From Dreissena polymorpha (taxonomy: Eukaryota > Mollusca > Bivalvia > Myida > Dreissenidae): a DNA stretch of 64,000 nt. Both the position numbers and the translations under genes were made by a program. The notes beneath the pieces are model-generated. The model did not search any database and was not told where the DNA came from. It worked only from the letters and a program-made list of their open reading frames with translations. Positions 25,440 through 37,045 of the stretch are shown here, piece after piece; the first letter of the stretch is position 1, and each line of letters opens with the position of its first letter. The stretch is taken from contig NC_068364.1 in assembly GCF_020536995.1 (NCBI RefSeq), forward strand, positions 51,707,222-51,771,221. Direction: 5' to 3'.

Positions 25440-26330
25440 AAACATGTTAGAACATGTATTCTTATGATGTCTCGTCTGTTTTTGCAAATGGTTCCGGTTC
25501 CTCAAAAACATGGGCGCAAGAGGGTCCGGTAAGTTTTCCTTTTATGGCTAAAGTGAAAACTTGCTAAATCTCTTAAAGTCCGAATGTTGGTCCAATCTTC
25601 ATGAAACTTGGCCAGAACATGTTCTCTTATAATAGCTCATACGAATTAAAAAAATGGTTTTGGTTCGTCAAAAAACATGACCGCCAGAGGCGAAACAGTT
25701 TTCCTAATATGAATATGTAGAAATGGTATTAAAACTATAACTATAACTATAACTGACTATATGTCATATACAAATAAAGCTTCTTAACGCTCTAGAAGTC
25801 ACATGTTTTGTCCACTCTTGATTAAACTTGGTCAGAACTTTTGCTCTAATGAGAGCTTGGGTTAAACAAAGGTTGTGGTTAACCGAAAAAACATTTGTCG
25901 CAAAAGATTCTCGGCAGAGTTTGAATGATTGGCACTTGAAATCAAAAACTAGGTTAATATGGCATATTAAAATAACGTATCTTAACATTCTAGAAGTCGC
26001 AATTATTTCACAAATCTTTCATATACTTGCTCAGTTCATTTGTTTTGATGATATCGCATCAAAGCTTGACAATTTCCCTGGACTTTTAAACAATATTTAA
26101 AATATATTGCTGCAAAGCGGTGGGATATTTTTCATTGATTGTCTATACAAAAGATGTCTTAATTCTCTAGCAGTCAAATGTAAGTCAATCTACATAAAAC
26201 CTGGTCAGAGCATGTGACCGAGTGATATTTCGTCTGATATTCATACTGGATCATTTGAGGTAGATACCTAGGTCATTTACTGAACAGAAATAGCTTGTTA
26301 ACACGTTCCACGTCATCAAATTATTTTTGC
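25440..26330 (+). repeat. degenerate tandem of a mollusc-wide ~170-200 bp repeat
   Basis: About five decayed units. Each contains a version of TTCATGAAACTTGGTCAGAAC, then CGAAAATGGTTCCGGTTCG, then AAAAACATGGCCGCxAGAGG, then CTTAACACTCTAGAAGTCAC. Examples of the GGTCAGA core are near 25608, 25830 and 26205. Similar repeats are widespread in bivalve genomes (recall). A short (TATAAC)n run lies at 25735-25757. Open stretches here are not genes. Confidence 0.7.
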
Positions 26331-26574
26331 TTAGAATCATTAATATGTACTTTATGTATGCTTGAATATACTCAAACGTACCCGGGAATTTTAACGCTAA
26401 ATCGGTCGTTGTCGGCTATTTTTTTTAAAAATAATTATGTTCACATTTATTGCAATTTTCTGTTAAATGGACTCTATATTATCGGAATTCTTACTAAAAT
26501 TTCATGTTGATGCATTTTTTTTCAAAAGAGAAGTTTGTTTAAGATATACAATATCGTTTTACGGTAATTGGTTG

Positions 26575-26725
26575 CGCGTTTTACAACATCGGATTCTGGC
26601 GGGAATACAACTCGGGTACAGTCTGATATCGACCGGGTACGTTTAAGTATATTTACCGTACCCGGGGTACATGTTAGTATACTTAACGGTACCCGGGGTA
26701 CATGAAATTAGTACCCGAGCCGACA
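26575..26725. repeat. cluster of GTACCCGGGGTAC near-palindromes
   Basis: CGGTACCCGGGGTACATG-type sequence occurs twice (near 26657 and 26688), with related CTCGGGTAC, CCGGGTACG and GTACCCGAG around it. The stretch alternates GC-rich near-palindromes with AT-rich spacers. Confidence 0.6.
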
Positions 26726-26879
26726 ATGACCAATCGAGCCTAACTGGCTTAGTCACTGGGAGGTCTCTGTATTGATCTCTTAAGTGGGAGCATTCTTTAG
26801 ATAACGCATCGGAATTCTATGAAGGAATATCCTTTGATATTCCCTTTTTTCGTTGCAAAATAAAGAAAAACAGGTGTTT

Positions 26880-27695
26880 TTTTCTCACTTTTATTGCATA
26901 CAAATTTAACCTTGAATCAAAATGCATGAATAGGAATTATCAAACTTCTATATTTCCTAAAAAAGTGCGTAAATTTACGAACATTTTTAATGCAAAAAGA
27001 ACACATTTGACATCAACTAAGAAATTATTCGTAAATTTATGAACATTTTAAGGGAGAAAAATCAGAAGTTTTTTTCATTGCTTGTCACCATGTGGCATAA
27101 ATTTATGAACTTCTTTTTTTTAAAGAAATATATGATTAACAAAACCATACTTCGTAAATTTACGCACTATTTAACATTTTCATTGGTAAATTCATAAATA
27201 AAACCATACTTCGTAAATTTACGCACTATTAAACATTTTCAGACATTATTGGTAAATTCATATTCTTAGCAATACCATACTTCGTAAATTTACGAACTAG
27301 TAAAACTTTTCAGAAATACTTCATCAATTCATAAATTCTCAACCAAATCTTACTCCGTAAATTTACGCACTATTAACAATTTTCCGAAATATGAGGTCAA
27401 TTCATATTTTCTTAACAAAACCATACTTCGTAAATTTACGCACTATTATATATTTTCAGAAATACTTTGTAAATTCATAGATTCTTAACCAAAAAATACT
27501 TCGTAGATTTACCCACTATTAAAAAAAAAACAGTCATAGATTCTTAACAAAACCATACTTCGTAAATTTACGCACAATTAAAAACTTTCAGAAATACTTG
27601 GTAAATTCAAGATTCTGAACAAAAACATACTTCGTAAATTTACGCACTATTAAAAACTTTCAGAAATACTTGGTGAATTCATAGATTCATAACAA
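26880..27695. repeat. ~72-bp palindromic satellite, left block
   Basis: Tandem units of about 72 bases: CATACTTCGTAAATTTACGC, then ACTATTAAAAACTTTCAGAA, then ATACTTGGTAAATTCATAGA, then TTCTTAACAAAA. Each has the perfect 12-base palindrome CGTAAATTTACG. Units become looser to the left of 27130. The array resumes at 33357 after the inserted element, in the same phase and orientation. Confidence 0.93.
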
Positions 27696-28604
27696 CCCCT
27701 GCGAAGATTTGTTCTAGAAATTGGAACGGTTCTGGAACTGTTCTAGAACATCAAGAACAGTTCTAGAATGTTCCATAGTCGCGTTCTAGAACATAATTGT
27801 TCCAGAACTGTTTTCTAGAATAATTCCAGACATTTGTGGAACAAGGCTTAGTTCTGAAACTGTTCCAATAATATACAAGAACATTTTTAGAACATTTCTA
27901 GAACAAAATAAGTTCAAGAAATTTCTAAAAATGTTCTAAACTGTAGTTCTAGAACACATTTAGAACTCTTTAAGAACCAGTAAGTTCTACAAACATTCTA
28001 ATGGGGAATAAGAACACATATAGAACAGGTCTAGAACCAAAGTCTACAATTGTCCTACAATTGTTCTACATATTTAAAATAAACTAGTTCAGACAATGAT
28101 AATTTGACTTCTTTCAAATTATATTTCAAAACAATTTTCACATTGAAACTTTGCTTGTTGTGGTGTCTGCAAGATATTGCTGTCATATCATGAGATATAT
28201 ATATATCATACACAAACAGAGGACTAATGTTAAGGAGGAGTGTTTGTTGATAGGTCTGGGATACTTTGTCTTATTTCTAATCCTAAAACATTATGTGGGT
28301 ACTCACTAGAAACAACGTTACGAGGCACTCCTATTGAGTACCCAAACATAAGCTTTTATGGAGAACTGGAGAAAATTATCCCTGAAATACCAAAAAGTAC
28401 TTCTCCTTTAAGTCCTTACAAAATCTTCTGCTACACACATACATATACATGTATATAACTGACTATAATTTGTCATCACATTACACATTATTTAATTTTT
28501 TTTAACTGTATCTGTTCGGAATTCTGCATATAATCTTGTGTCAATTAAAACACTAGGACTTCACAGAGTTCCTCAACATTCACCATCACAAGAATCTCAG
28601 AGAA

Positions 28605-28799
28605 CTAAACTGGAATTAGGTGAATAACTACAGGAGCTTCTGGTAACTGTAATGGGTGGATTTCGTCCATCTTTTTCATAACATTATTCAGATATTTGTG
28701 TAGTTTTTCTACTTTAAATCTGTCTTCAATAGTGCGTAGAACGTGGCGCTGGAAGTGTTTCATCATCAAAATACAGTTTCTTCACACGCTTCAGTGGAC
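28605..28799 (-). pseudogene. terminal coding exon inside the 5.66 kb element, unknown protein, frameshifted
   Basis: On the minus strand a polypyrimidine tract and CCAG end at 28800, a good acceptor. The reading starts PLKRVKKLYFDDETLPAPR. After a one-base shift near 28732 it continues in another frame with TIEDRFKVEKLHKYLNNVMK, then KMDEIHPLQLPEAPVVIHLI, ending PV and TAG at 28605-28607. Charge pattern and helix-like spacing look like real protein, and the stop follows coherent sequence. I do not recognise the family. It may be the 3' end of the element's own protein or of a captured host gene. Partner exons upstream (29000-31000, minus) were not found. Confidence 0.45.
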
Positions 28800-29689
28800 C
28801 TGGAAAAAAAGACATATGAATGTATATTTTGAAACAAATATAAACTCTTTAACTCATTAACAGGTTTATAATTACAGAAACTTAATTCACAAGCAAATGA
28901 TTGTGGTTTACAAAAATCAACATGTTCAAAGAAAATTAAATTCTGTACAGTATCAGGTTGTTTTGCTCCCAAGTAGTGTCCTTTCCCCTAGTTGTTTTAC
29001 CTCCCAAGTAGTTACCACGGCCATTCTACCTCATGTGTGAGCCACACTACCAAGTGTGAAACTACTTCTGGAAGGCAACATAATTCGGGCAAAATAACAC
29101 TTGTTTTTTCTTTTTATGTAAACAAAGTGTTTTCTTCTGTAATGATGTTTTAGAAATATGCTTTTCTTAAAATTTCTGTAATTTACCTTATTCAGTCAGG
29201 CATTCCAGAATACATGGGTGTAAAGGTGACCAATGCCATTTTACTCTTGCATGTTATTAATGTTAATTTCACAAATTTTTAGATTATTTAATGTTTTGCC
29301 AAGTCTCGTTTTCTTGTAGTCATCAATAGATTAAAGTCTCATAATAAACTATTCCCGGGCCTCAAGAAGTTATTTTAGTGAGCATCACAGGTCTATAATC
29401 CCAGCCTGAAGTTGCGTGCAATGAGACTTTCAATGTAAACATTGAGCATTGTTAAATACTGAAATCACTTGCCTAGCTTGCAGTGTAATCTTCAAAAAAA
29501 TAAGCATTGGTGTTTATGTGGTTTAAAAAAATAATAACCAGTTATAAAACAGAAAAAAAATGCGTCCATTTGCCTTATACTCGCCCTTCAGCAAATGGAC
29601 CATTTATGAATTGTAATAACAGCTGTATTAAAAATAGTGTTCGGCCCACAATACACGTTGACTTACTTAACCCCTGTTTCGAAGTGTAC

Positions 29690-30442
29690 AGTTAAGTCCG
29701 GTAATCTTGCGCGTCCGGTAATCATGCGCACTTCGCATTTGCGAATCTCGCAGACAACGAATGGTTTTCTTTAGTGATGAAAGATGGAATTTCACATTTT
29801 AAAGAATTAACGGATTTAAAAGTTACGTATTCCATGCAAAATTAAATTCGATCATTACATTTAAACACCGGTTGCGTCATCCCTATACATCTTAAACACT
29901 GGCCTTCTTACGAAAAATTCAAAATGAATCACAAATTCCCTGCAATCTTTAGCGTTTTCATACTTTAAATTAAGAATTCATAAATCCAACGTGTAATTAA
30001 GCATTCCATTGCACAATATCCGATCAATTATGGTATTTTTTGCCATGAAAATATATCGCATCAGACGACATAGTCATCATTTCCCGCCATTCTGTCAAAC
30101 CAATTTGGTATGATCTCCGCATGCGCAATGGCCTAGTTTTGATATTTTCTGTACACTATGGAAGCATGATCGTGGTATCAAACCTGTTATGCATTTTTTT
30201 TCATGCATACCGGTACTTTTTTATTACATTGTTGTAATTGTCCACTATTAATAGTGATTATATTTTTTGATTTGTAGTGAACAAAAACTGCACTAGAAAT
30301 CCACATTTAATTTCAATGGTTTTGCAAACTGAATTTTAAAATATTTTTCTGGAATGTTTTTTGTCAATAATTGGACACCATATGTCTACAATTTTGCCTA
30401 AACGAGGTCATTATACAAAGTGCGCAAGATTACCGGACACTG
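29690..30442. mobile_element. pogo/Tigger-like MITE nested in the larger element
   Basis: The left end starts CAGTTAAGTCCGGTAATCTT after TA. The right end finishes GCGCAAGATTACCGGACACTG. Both ends share CAGT and the CCGGTAATCTTGCGC core in inverted order. A second internal CCGGTAATCATGCGC follows the left end, and a further GCGCAAGATTACCGGACAG lies just outside at 30623-30644. CAGT ends with sub-terminal repeats and TA targets fit pogo/Tigger-type elements. There is no transposase frame. The right TA is not evident, so the right border could instead be near 30644. Confidence 0.65.
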
Positions 30443-30983
30443 TGATAGTTTGAAAATGAAGTGAGTCATGTTTGTTTTGAAATCAAATCGGACAGTTCTT
30501 CACTGAATTAATCAGCTATTTTTGTGTTAATAAGCACATGAACTTATAATTTTCATAATAAATTTAGATATTATGTTGCCAATTTATAAAAGAACATGTT
30601 TTTAAACCAATTGACCCTTAACTGCGCAAGATTACCGGACAGCATCGTAAGAACTCTCTGTCTGGTTGATTATTCTTTATCACATATAAAGGAATGGTAC
30701 TTACCTTTTTCCGATACATGAAGATGGTTATCCTTTCGATGTGTCATTTAACTTAACATGAAGATATGAATTTAGTACGGAGGGATTAATTTTAAGTTGG
30801 AAAATTAAATTCCAAAGCTTATTTCAGCATCGCATCATACGGGTCTCTGAAAATCTACCCAGCCTAACCCCATATGTAAGAGATAATTTCATTGGCCAAA
30901 ATTAACAAAACAGAGCTGACTGGTTTTTTATTTTATTTACGAAGACTGTCAGCGGAGCAGCATTAACGAAAAACAGTCGGGTG

Positions 30984-30990
30984 CATATAA
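30984..30990 (+). promoter_or_regulatory. possible TATA box of the plus-strand gene piece
   Basis: CATATAAG lies about 20 bases before the ATG at 31006. If it works as a TATA box the 5' leader would be very short or start inside the first codons, so the match may be chance. Confidence 0.3.
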
Positions 30991-31005
30991 GCGCGCTTTT
31001 TTTAA

Positions 31006-32298
31006 ATGGCAGAGGTTATTTTCTTGTTCAATCGCGTTATGAGCTTTATCGAACCACAAAATGTAGTCGCACCCAAAATAGATGTTGCTCACTACCAGGA
31101 GGGAGATCTCATCAAAGCCACTTACCAAAAACAAACATACGATGCGGTGATCAGTGAAATCCATCGTAAGTAAATTCGTTTGATAACCAAACTTTTTGGT
31201 ACCAATCTAAAAGGTTCTTGAATGGTGTGAACACTTTTTTATGACTGAAAGCGTTAAGCCCGCCTCGTCACTAATGTTAATAATTTCCTGCCGGAGAATA
31301 CCGCAAAATGATAATTCAGTTCGCTCAACGCGGACCTATTTGACGAGGCGGTGTCTCGGTTAACAATGTCCCCTAAAAAATGTCCATATTTCAATCGCCG
31401 TAGAGCAAGTATATTTCACTTACTGTTTATAACACTGTGTATTGATAAAAAACACAAATTATTGAAATAAATCAATATTAAAGTTAAGGGGTCTTCCTGA
31501 TCATTGTTAAACAATTTGTTGTAAATAGTACAGGTTCGGGCAATCATATTTTCGGATAACGAAAAATAATCTTGTAAATAAATATATTATCATAATAATA
31601 ATATTAAAATTTGTATATACTGTTGATTACAGATGACGAGGTTTCTCTTAAAGCAAGCAAAGCGACCGCCTAAGCATGCTTTCGAGGCAACTTAAGATAG
31701 GAAAAAAACTCAAGGTAGGTATTATTTTCAAGGCATGTTCACAGTTCAGTGACAGGCAGGCAGTCCAAAATTACAGGCTTTAATATTTATGAATGTGAGT
31801 TGGACACTTAAATGAGACTCAAGAAATTCAATTTGCCTCCATTGAATAAGTGTTATTTTAAGTATTTTTTTTATCAGTTGGTCAACACTGCCTATAGATA
31901 TATGATTTTTTCCCTGTTATAAATGAAACATGAACACATTGTTCACAGTTATCCAATTTCACACTCACTCACTAGCCAGGGGTGAGTGAATTTATTTGAA
32001 AAAAAAAATCTGATTAACAAACGTTCGATAACATTAGCTAATTGTTTGTATGAGTAACTACTCAGACTAGCCAGAATTTCCAAATGTGAAATTTGATGGA
32101 CTAAAACATTCAAGTATTCATGATCGCAAGACACAATGCTCAAGTTTGGTTTTCAACACATTTCATAAATGATTTTAGAGTTCAGTGATCAAACACCAAC
32201 AGAGCCTTGTGATAAGTTGCCTGTAAAGAGGAGCATGATCCCATCAGATGCCTCCGAAGAGATTGACCTGACGATCAATGCTGCAAAGCAAAATCTCA
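31006..32298 (+). pseudogene. spliced gene piece (three exons) carried in the 5.66 kb element
   Basis: Exon 1 (31006-31165) starts MAEVIFLFNRVMSFIEPQNV, continues APKIDVAHYQEGDLIKATYQ and KQTYDAVISEIH, and ends at a GTAAGT donor. The 'xxGDLIKATYxxxxYDAVI' pattern resembles the small Tudor/SAND-like N-terminal module seen before BEN domains in animal proteins (tentative). Exon 2 (31633-31714) follows GATTACAG and ends before GTAGGT. It reads DEVSLKASK and then, one frame over, RLSMLSRQLKIGKKLK, so there is one frameshift. Exon 3 (32179-32298) reads FSDQTPTEPCDKLPVKRSMI then PSDASEEIDLTINAAKQNL before GT. No later exon is present; the element's right end follows. It is likely a captured or decayed gene 5' part. 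Splice sites are seen; function is not known. Confidence 0.6.
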
Positions 32299-32686
32299 GT
32301 TGTATGTTGGTTGTCTAATACTTTTTATTTTAATCCCTTAGAAATATATAAAATCCAGTATTTAATGCGTTCAAATCATAAAAACCTGCAACAGTGTCTT
32401 GAATATATTGCGTTCGTATTTAAGTTGGTGCTGAATGTCAAATTGTGTTATCCATCACCAGTTTACTTACAAGGTTTGCTGTATTGAAGCATTCTCAATT
32501 TGAAAATACTAATGTTGTGATCAAATGTGTAATAATTTGTTTGAATACTTGTCTGATAATAAGTACACTCAATATTGACTAAATAAAAAGACGTTATGTC
32601 TATATTTGTAATACTGTCCAGCTGGATCATTTAGACTTCTTGTTTAGTTTAAGATGTGACTACATTTGTTATCTAAATGATTTCAG

Positions 32687-32776
32687 AGCAAAGTGCTCAA
32701 ACACCTACAGAGCCTCGTGACAAGTTGCTTGTACACAGAAGAGCCTGATCCCATCAGATGCCTCCGAAGAAATTGA
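32687..32776 (+). pseudogene. duplicate of exon 3, cut off by the element's terminal repeat
   Basis: After TGATTTCAG this stretch repeats exon 3 (32179-32268) with about 80-85% identity: CAAACACCTACAGAGCCTCG, then CCCATCAGATGCCTCCGAAG. It carries a one-base shift and stops abruptly at GAAATTGAAAAG, where GTTCTAGAAC-rich terminal sequence begins. Either a tandem exon duplication within the gene or a second capture. Confidence 0.65.
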
Positions 32777-32944
32777 AAAGAACTGTTTACGGACATTTTC
32801 AGAACTGTTTTAGAACATTTGTTCCAGACTTATTTGAAGCAACCCTTCGAAACTGTTCTAAACATTTCTAGAATTGTACTGGAACACACCGGCTAGAACT
32901 GTTCTGTAATCATACTGAAAATGTTCTAGAATTATTCTGGAACA

Positions 32945-33245
32945 GTTGTTGAACGTTAAATGAGAAAAAAATTCTAGAACAATTCTATAACAGTTCTGGA
33001 AATTTATTCAAGAAAAATTCTCGAATAGTTCTAGAACGATAGTTCAAGAATTGTTCTAGAACAGTTGTTGAACGTTAAATGAGAAAAATTTCTAGAACAA
33101 TTCTATAACAGTTCTGGAAATTTATTCAAGAAAAATTCTGGAATAGTTCTAGAACGATTGTTCAAGAATTGTTCTAGAACAAACCTTCAGAACTGTTTCA
33201 GAACAAATTGTTCTAGAAATTATTCTCATTTAACGTTCAACAACT
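32945..33245. repeat. ~114-bp tandem pair plus inverted partial copy in the right terminal region
   Basis: A unit beginning CAGTTGTTGAACGTTAAATG is present twice (about 32949-33062 and 33063-33176). A partial inverted copy (CATTTAACGTTCAACAACTG) lies near 33226-33245. This shows the terminal region grows by internal duplication and inversion. Confidence 0.75.
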
Positions 33246-33356
33246 GTTCTAAATCGTTCTAGGGCATTTTAAGGATGATTCCAGAACACTTCTAGTCATT
33301 AGTTGCAGTACAATTCTAGAAATGTTATAGAACAGTTCTAAAAATCTTCGCAGGGG

Positions 33357-34460
33357 AAAACATACTTCGTAAATTTACGCACTATTCAAAACTTTCAGAA
33401 ATACTTGGTGAATTCATAGATTCTTAACAAAACATACTTCGTAAATTTACGCACTATTTAACCTTTTCAGAAATACTTGGTAAATTCATATTCTTCTACA
33501 TAAAACCATACTTCGTAAATTTACGCACTATTAAAAACTTTCAGAAATACTTGGTAAATTCAAGATTCTGAACAAAAACATACTTCGTAAATTTACGCAC
33601 TATTAAAAACTTTCAGAAATACTTGGTGAATTCATAGATTCTGAACAAAAACATACTTCGTAAATTTACGCACTATTAAACAAATTCAGTATTTGGTGAA
33701 TTCATAGATTCTTAACAAAAACATACTTCGTAAATTTACGCACTATTTAACCTTTTCAGAAATACTTGGTAAATTCATATTCTTCTACATAAAACCATAC
33801 TTCGTAAATTTACGCACTATTAAACTTTTCAGACATAATTGGTAAATTCATATTCTTAATAATACCATACTTCGTAAATTTACGAACTAGTAAAACTTTT
33901 CAGAAATACTTTGTCAATTCATATATCCTTAACAAAACCATACTTCTTAAATTTACGCACTACTATTTTTTTTCAGAATTACTTCATCCATTCATATATT
34001 CTCAGGAAAACCTTACTTCGTAAATTTACGCACTATTTACAATTTTCAGAAATACCAGGTCAATTCATATATTCTTAACAAAACCTTACTTCGTAAATTT
34101 ACGCACTATTATATTTTTTCAGAAATACCCCGTACTTTGTCAATTCATTTATTCTCAACAAAATCATATTTCGTAAATTTATGCTGCATTAAAAATTTCT
34201 TAGAAATACAAAGTCATGTACTTGGTCAGTTCATATATTCTTAACATACGTCGAACATTTACACACTATTATATATTTTCAGAAATACACGGTACTTGGC
34301 AAATTCATAGCAAAACCAGACTTCCTAAATTTACAGATTATTGAACAATTTCAGAAATACTTGGTGAATTCATAGATTCTTAACATAACCATACTTCGTA
34401 AATTTACGCACTATACATTTTTTTCAGAAATACTTGATAAATTCATAGATGTCATCATTG
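33357..34460. repeat. ~72-bp palindromic satellite, right block
   Basis: Continuation of the array at 26880-27695, same unit with CGTAAATTTACG. The left end is sharp, cut by the inserted element. Units are regular to about 33950 and looser to 34460. Confidence 0.93.
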
Positions 34461-34700
34461 TTGGTATTTATACGAACATTTTCAGGGAAAAGGTCTTTTT
34501 TTTTGCATTAACAATCAACATTTTTGATTGTTAAGTATTAATACGAACTATTATTAACTGTCATCTTTGTTGGTATTAAAACGAACATTTTCACAAACAA
34601 AGTCATTTTTTGCATTAAAAATCAACATTTTTGATACTCGTATTAATACAGCTATTATAAATTGTCATCATTTTACATATTCATACAAACATTTCCAGGG
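34461..34700. repeat. two to three loose ~120-bp units beside the satellite
   Basis: GTCATCATTGTTGGTATT, ACGAACATTTTCAGGGA and AATCAACATTTTTGAT recur about twice. The AACATTTTCAG motif links it to the 72-bp unit, so this is probably a diverged satellite edge. Confidence 0.55.
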
Positions 34701-34772
34701 ATAAAAAGTCAGTTTTGTCACTAAATATAGTCAGTCGCGAGAGAGCCAAGTCTTTTTTAAGGAGAAATTTGC

Positions 34773-35012
34773 ATGAAATTATTCTCGGTTTGATAAATAC
34801 GGTATAGTATGGTTTATTACGTGTTATTTAGAAGAGAGATTATGGTAATGGTTTAGCGCGAATAATGCACGGGTTTTGTGTGCATGTTTTAGCGCGAAAG
34901 CGCACGAGTTTTTCGTTTTGGGGTATATATGATTTGCACATCTATTGAGTCGCCATTCGAGGGTGTATTTGACAGGCAAACGTTATGGAACAAGAAAATG
35001 AAAGGGTGATAA
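34773..35012 (+). repeat. terminal block A1
   Basis: Starts ATGAAATTATTCTCGG and ends GAAAGGGTGATAA. It contains two TTTAGCGCGAA motifs and a TATATA box near 34926, so it may be the element's promoter. A short ATG-led frame (MEQENERVI) straddles its right end. Confidence 0.9.
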
Positions 35013-36859
35013 AGTAGTTTAGGCGTTCATTTGCGAAATACATAGTATTCGGAAGGAGATTTTCGATGAGAGGACTGACTCTCTGCTAGAAGCGGAATGG
35101 TGAGCTGGAACTTCAAACAAAGGTCAGACTTGTTGGTTCTGTTTATTGTAATAACACTGGCAACAACATTCCGATGGAAATTAACACAGGTTGTGTTCTT
35201 TGTTAACTTTAATGATAAGTATATTCAATAACATGCTCCATATCTTTATTTGTGCTGTTGTTTTTGTTTAGTTCCAACTATTCAGATACATCAATTGATT
35301 TGATTATTGGGTAAAAATGAAACTATTTAAGTTCAAAAAGAGGTTGCAAATGTAATGGTCTGGTAGGATTATATATAGGTAAGGCCACATAGTGTGTCAC
35401 TCCAGGTTGTTTTGATAGCAGAGTTAGATCACTCTCCCTCATGTTTTTACGAACAACTTGCTTTATTTTTATTGTTTTTAAGATATAACTCCTTATATGG
35501 TAATACATGTGTTACAAGTTTGTGTATTAGTTCCAAACGCATAATTCAACAAACGATTAATATCGATTAACTGCCGTTTTCCTTATAATTCAGCACGATG
35601 GTTGTGTGCGATATATGACGTGGTATGATAATGAGCGGATGAAAATGTATGCGAACATATCTTTAAACTATTCAGGTATTCCAATTGTGAATTAAGAATG
35701 TAACATCAAAAATCGATACATTACGGAAATATATATTCTATTCATCTATGAAACAGCTATAGAGACTTGTCTTGTAAACTTTTTTCGAAACATGTTTGTG
35801 TTTTGCATATATTACATCTCGTTCGCTGGATATTGAATAAACAGTTTATATGTTATTGATGTATACAATTAAATTTTTTCTCTAAATTGAATTAAAACAT
35901 TAAGAGTTATTATATTTTTCATAATAATTTAAGACGTTAAGTTAAGTTTTCCCTGCAAGGTTGGTGTCAATAATGGTGCATGCATATGTGCTAATTAATT
36001 AACGATATTTTGGATAAACTGTGGTATAAATTTGGTTTGAAAAGAGCGTTGACAATAAGACTGTTGTTTTAAACTTAGATGAAAGGCATTTATCGGTTTT
36101 GTTAAATTTAGTTTCGTCATAGTTAAATGCATTTTTAAAGATTAGGTACTGTAATGATAACAAAAGTAGACCGTATTTATTTGCAATATAAGTCATTTTG
36201 TTTTCGTGATAGTTTTTGTTCTTGTTTGGTGGCCTGTTGGCTTGGTGTGTAAAGACATTTTGCTTTAATGGTGTTTGGCCGTTTTTTGAATGCCAGTTAA
36301 CATGTGTAATTTGCTTATCGTTTTGGTAAAAGCCAGCTGACCAGATGTGGATAAACCCAGTTAGCGCGTGTAGTTTGTTAACCAAACTTGTTAAAACGTG
36401 CGTTTACATTTACATTTTTGTTTTTATTTAATGTTAAGATTGTACTGTTCGAAGGATATTATATATATTGGAGAACATTAAATGTATGTTATTAAGGGCC
36501 AGATTGGCTTATGTAAATTAACCGGTTGGCTCGGGTTGTCCGTTGACAGTTTGTTGAAAGCAGATTTTTTCAGATGCGTATAAGCCAGTTTGCTTGCGTG
36601 TAAGTTCACTAAAATGTCTCAAAACACATGTTGAAATTGCATTTACACATGTTTGCGAAGTTTATTTTTTCAGAAGCTGGACAGTTCGAAGAATAAATAA
36701 TGAATAGTGTAACATTATAGTAAGAGGGCAGCTCGAAAGGTATAATTTGTTTTGTTTTTTGTGTAATTATGTGTTAGAAAATAACTTGTTATGATTAATA
36801 ATGATGATTTTATTGAGGATGATGTTATAAATGTTGATGATGATGCTAACGTTATTGAT

Positions 36860-37045
36860 GAGGAGGAGGAATAGTTGACAGTATTTTGTGAATGGATAAT
36901 ACTACATTAACGAATTTTGAGTGAATGAAATTATTTTAGGTTTGATAAATACCGAATGATGTTGGTCTATACATATTATTTAGAAGAAAAAGAGAGTATG
37001 GTTATGGTTTAGCACGTAAAAATGAATGAGTTTCTGGGTTTTGCG
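36860..37045 (+). repeat. older, diverged B'/A' junction
   Basis: GAGTGAATGAAATTATT here matches the B1/A2 junction GAGTAAATGAAATTATT. AGTATTTTG and ATAATA sit on the B side; GGTTTGATAAATACCG, TATTTAGAAGA and GGTTATGGTTTAGC sit on the A side. Divergence is clear, so it predates the A1/A2 and B1/B2 pairs. Confidence 0.7.

Larger units (their letters stand above)
27696..33356. mobile_element. 5.66 kb DNA element with GTTCTAGAAC-rich inverted ends, inserted in the satellite
   Basis: Outer ends are inverted: CCCCTGCGAAGATTTGTTCT at 27696 and AGAACAGTTCTAAAAATCTT then CGCAGGGG ending 33356. Both ends extend into several hundred bases (27696-28080 and 32777-33356) packed with GTTCTAGAAC and half-sites. 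The ~72-bp satellite lies on both sides, which fixes the borders. Flanking A-runs hide any 1-2 base target duplication, so no superfamily is assigned. The interior holds a minus-strand terminal exon (28605-28799), a nested pogo-like MITE (29690-30442) and a plus-strand spliced gene piece (31006-32776). No transposase domain was recognised. The element either has an unfamiliar protein or has picked up gene fragments. Confidence 0.85.
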
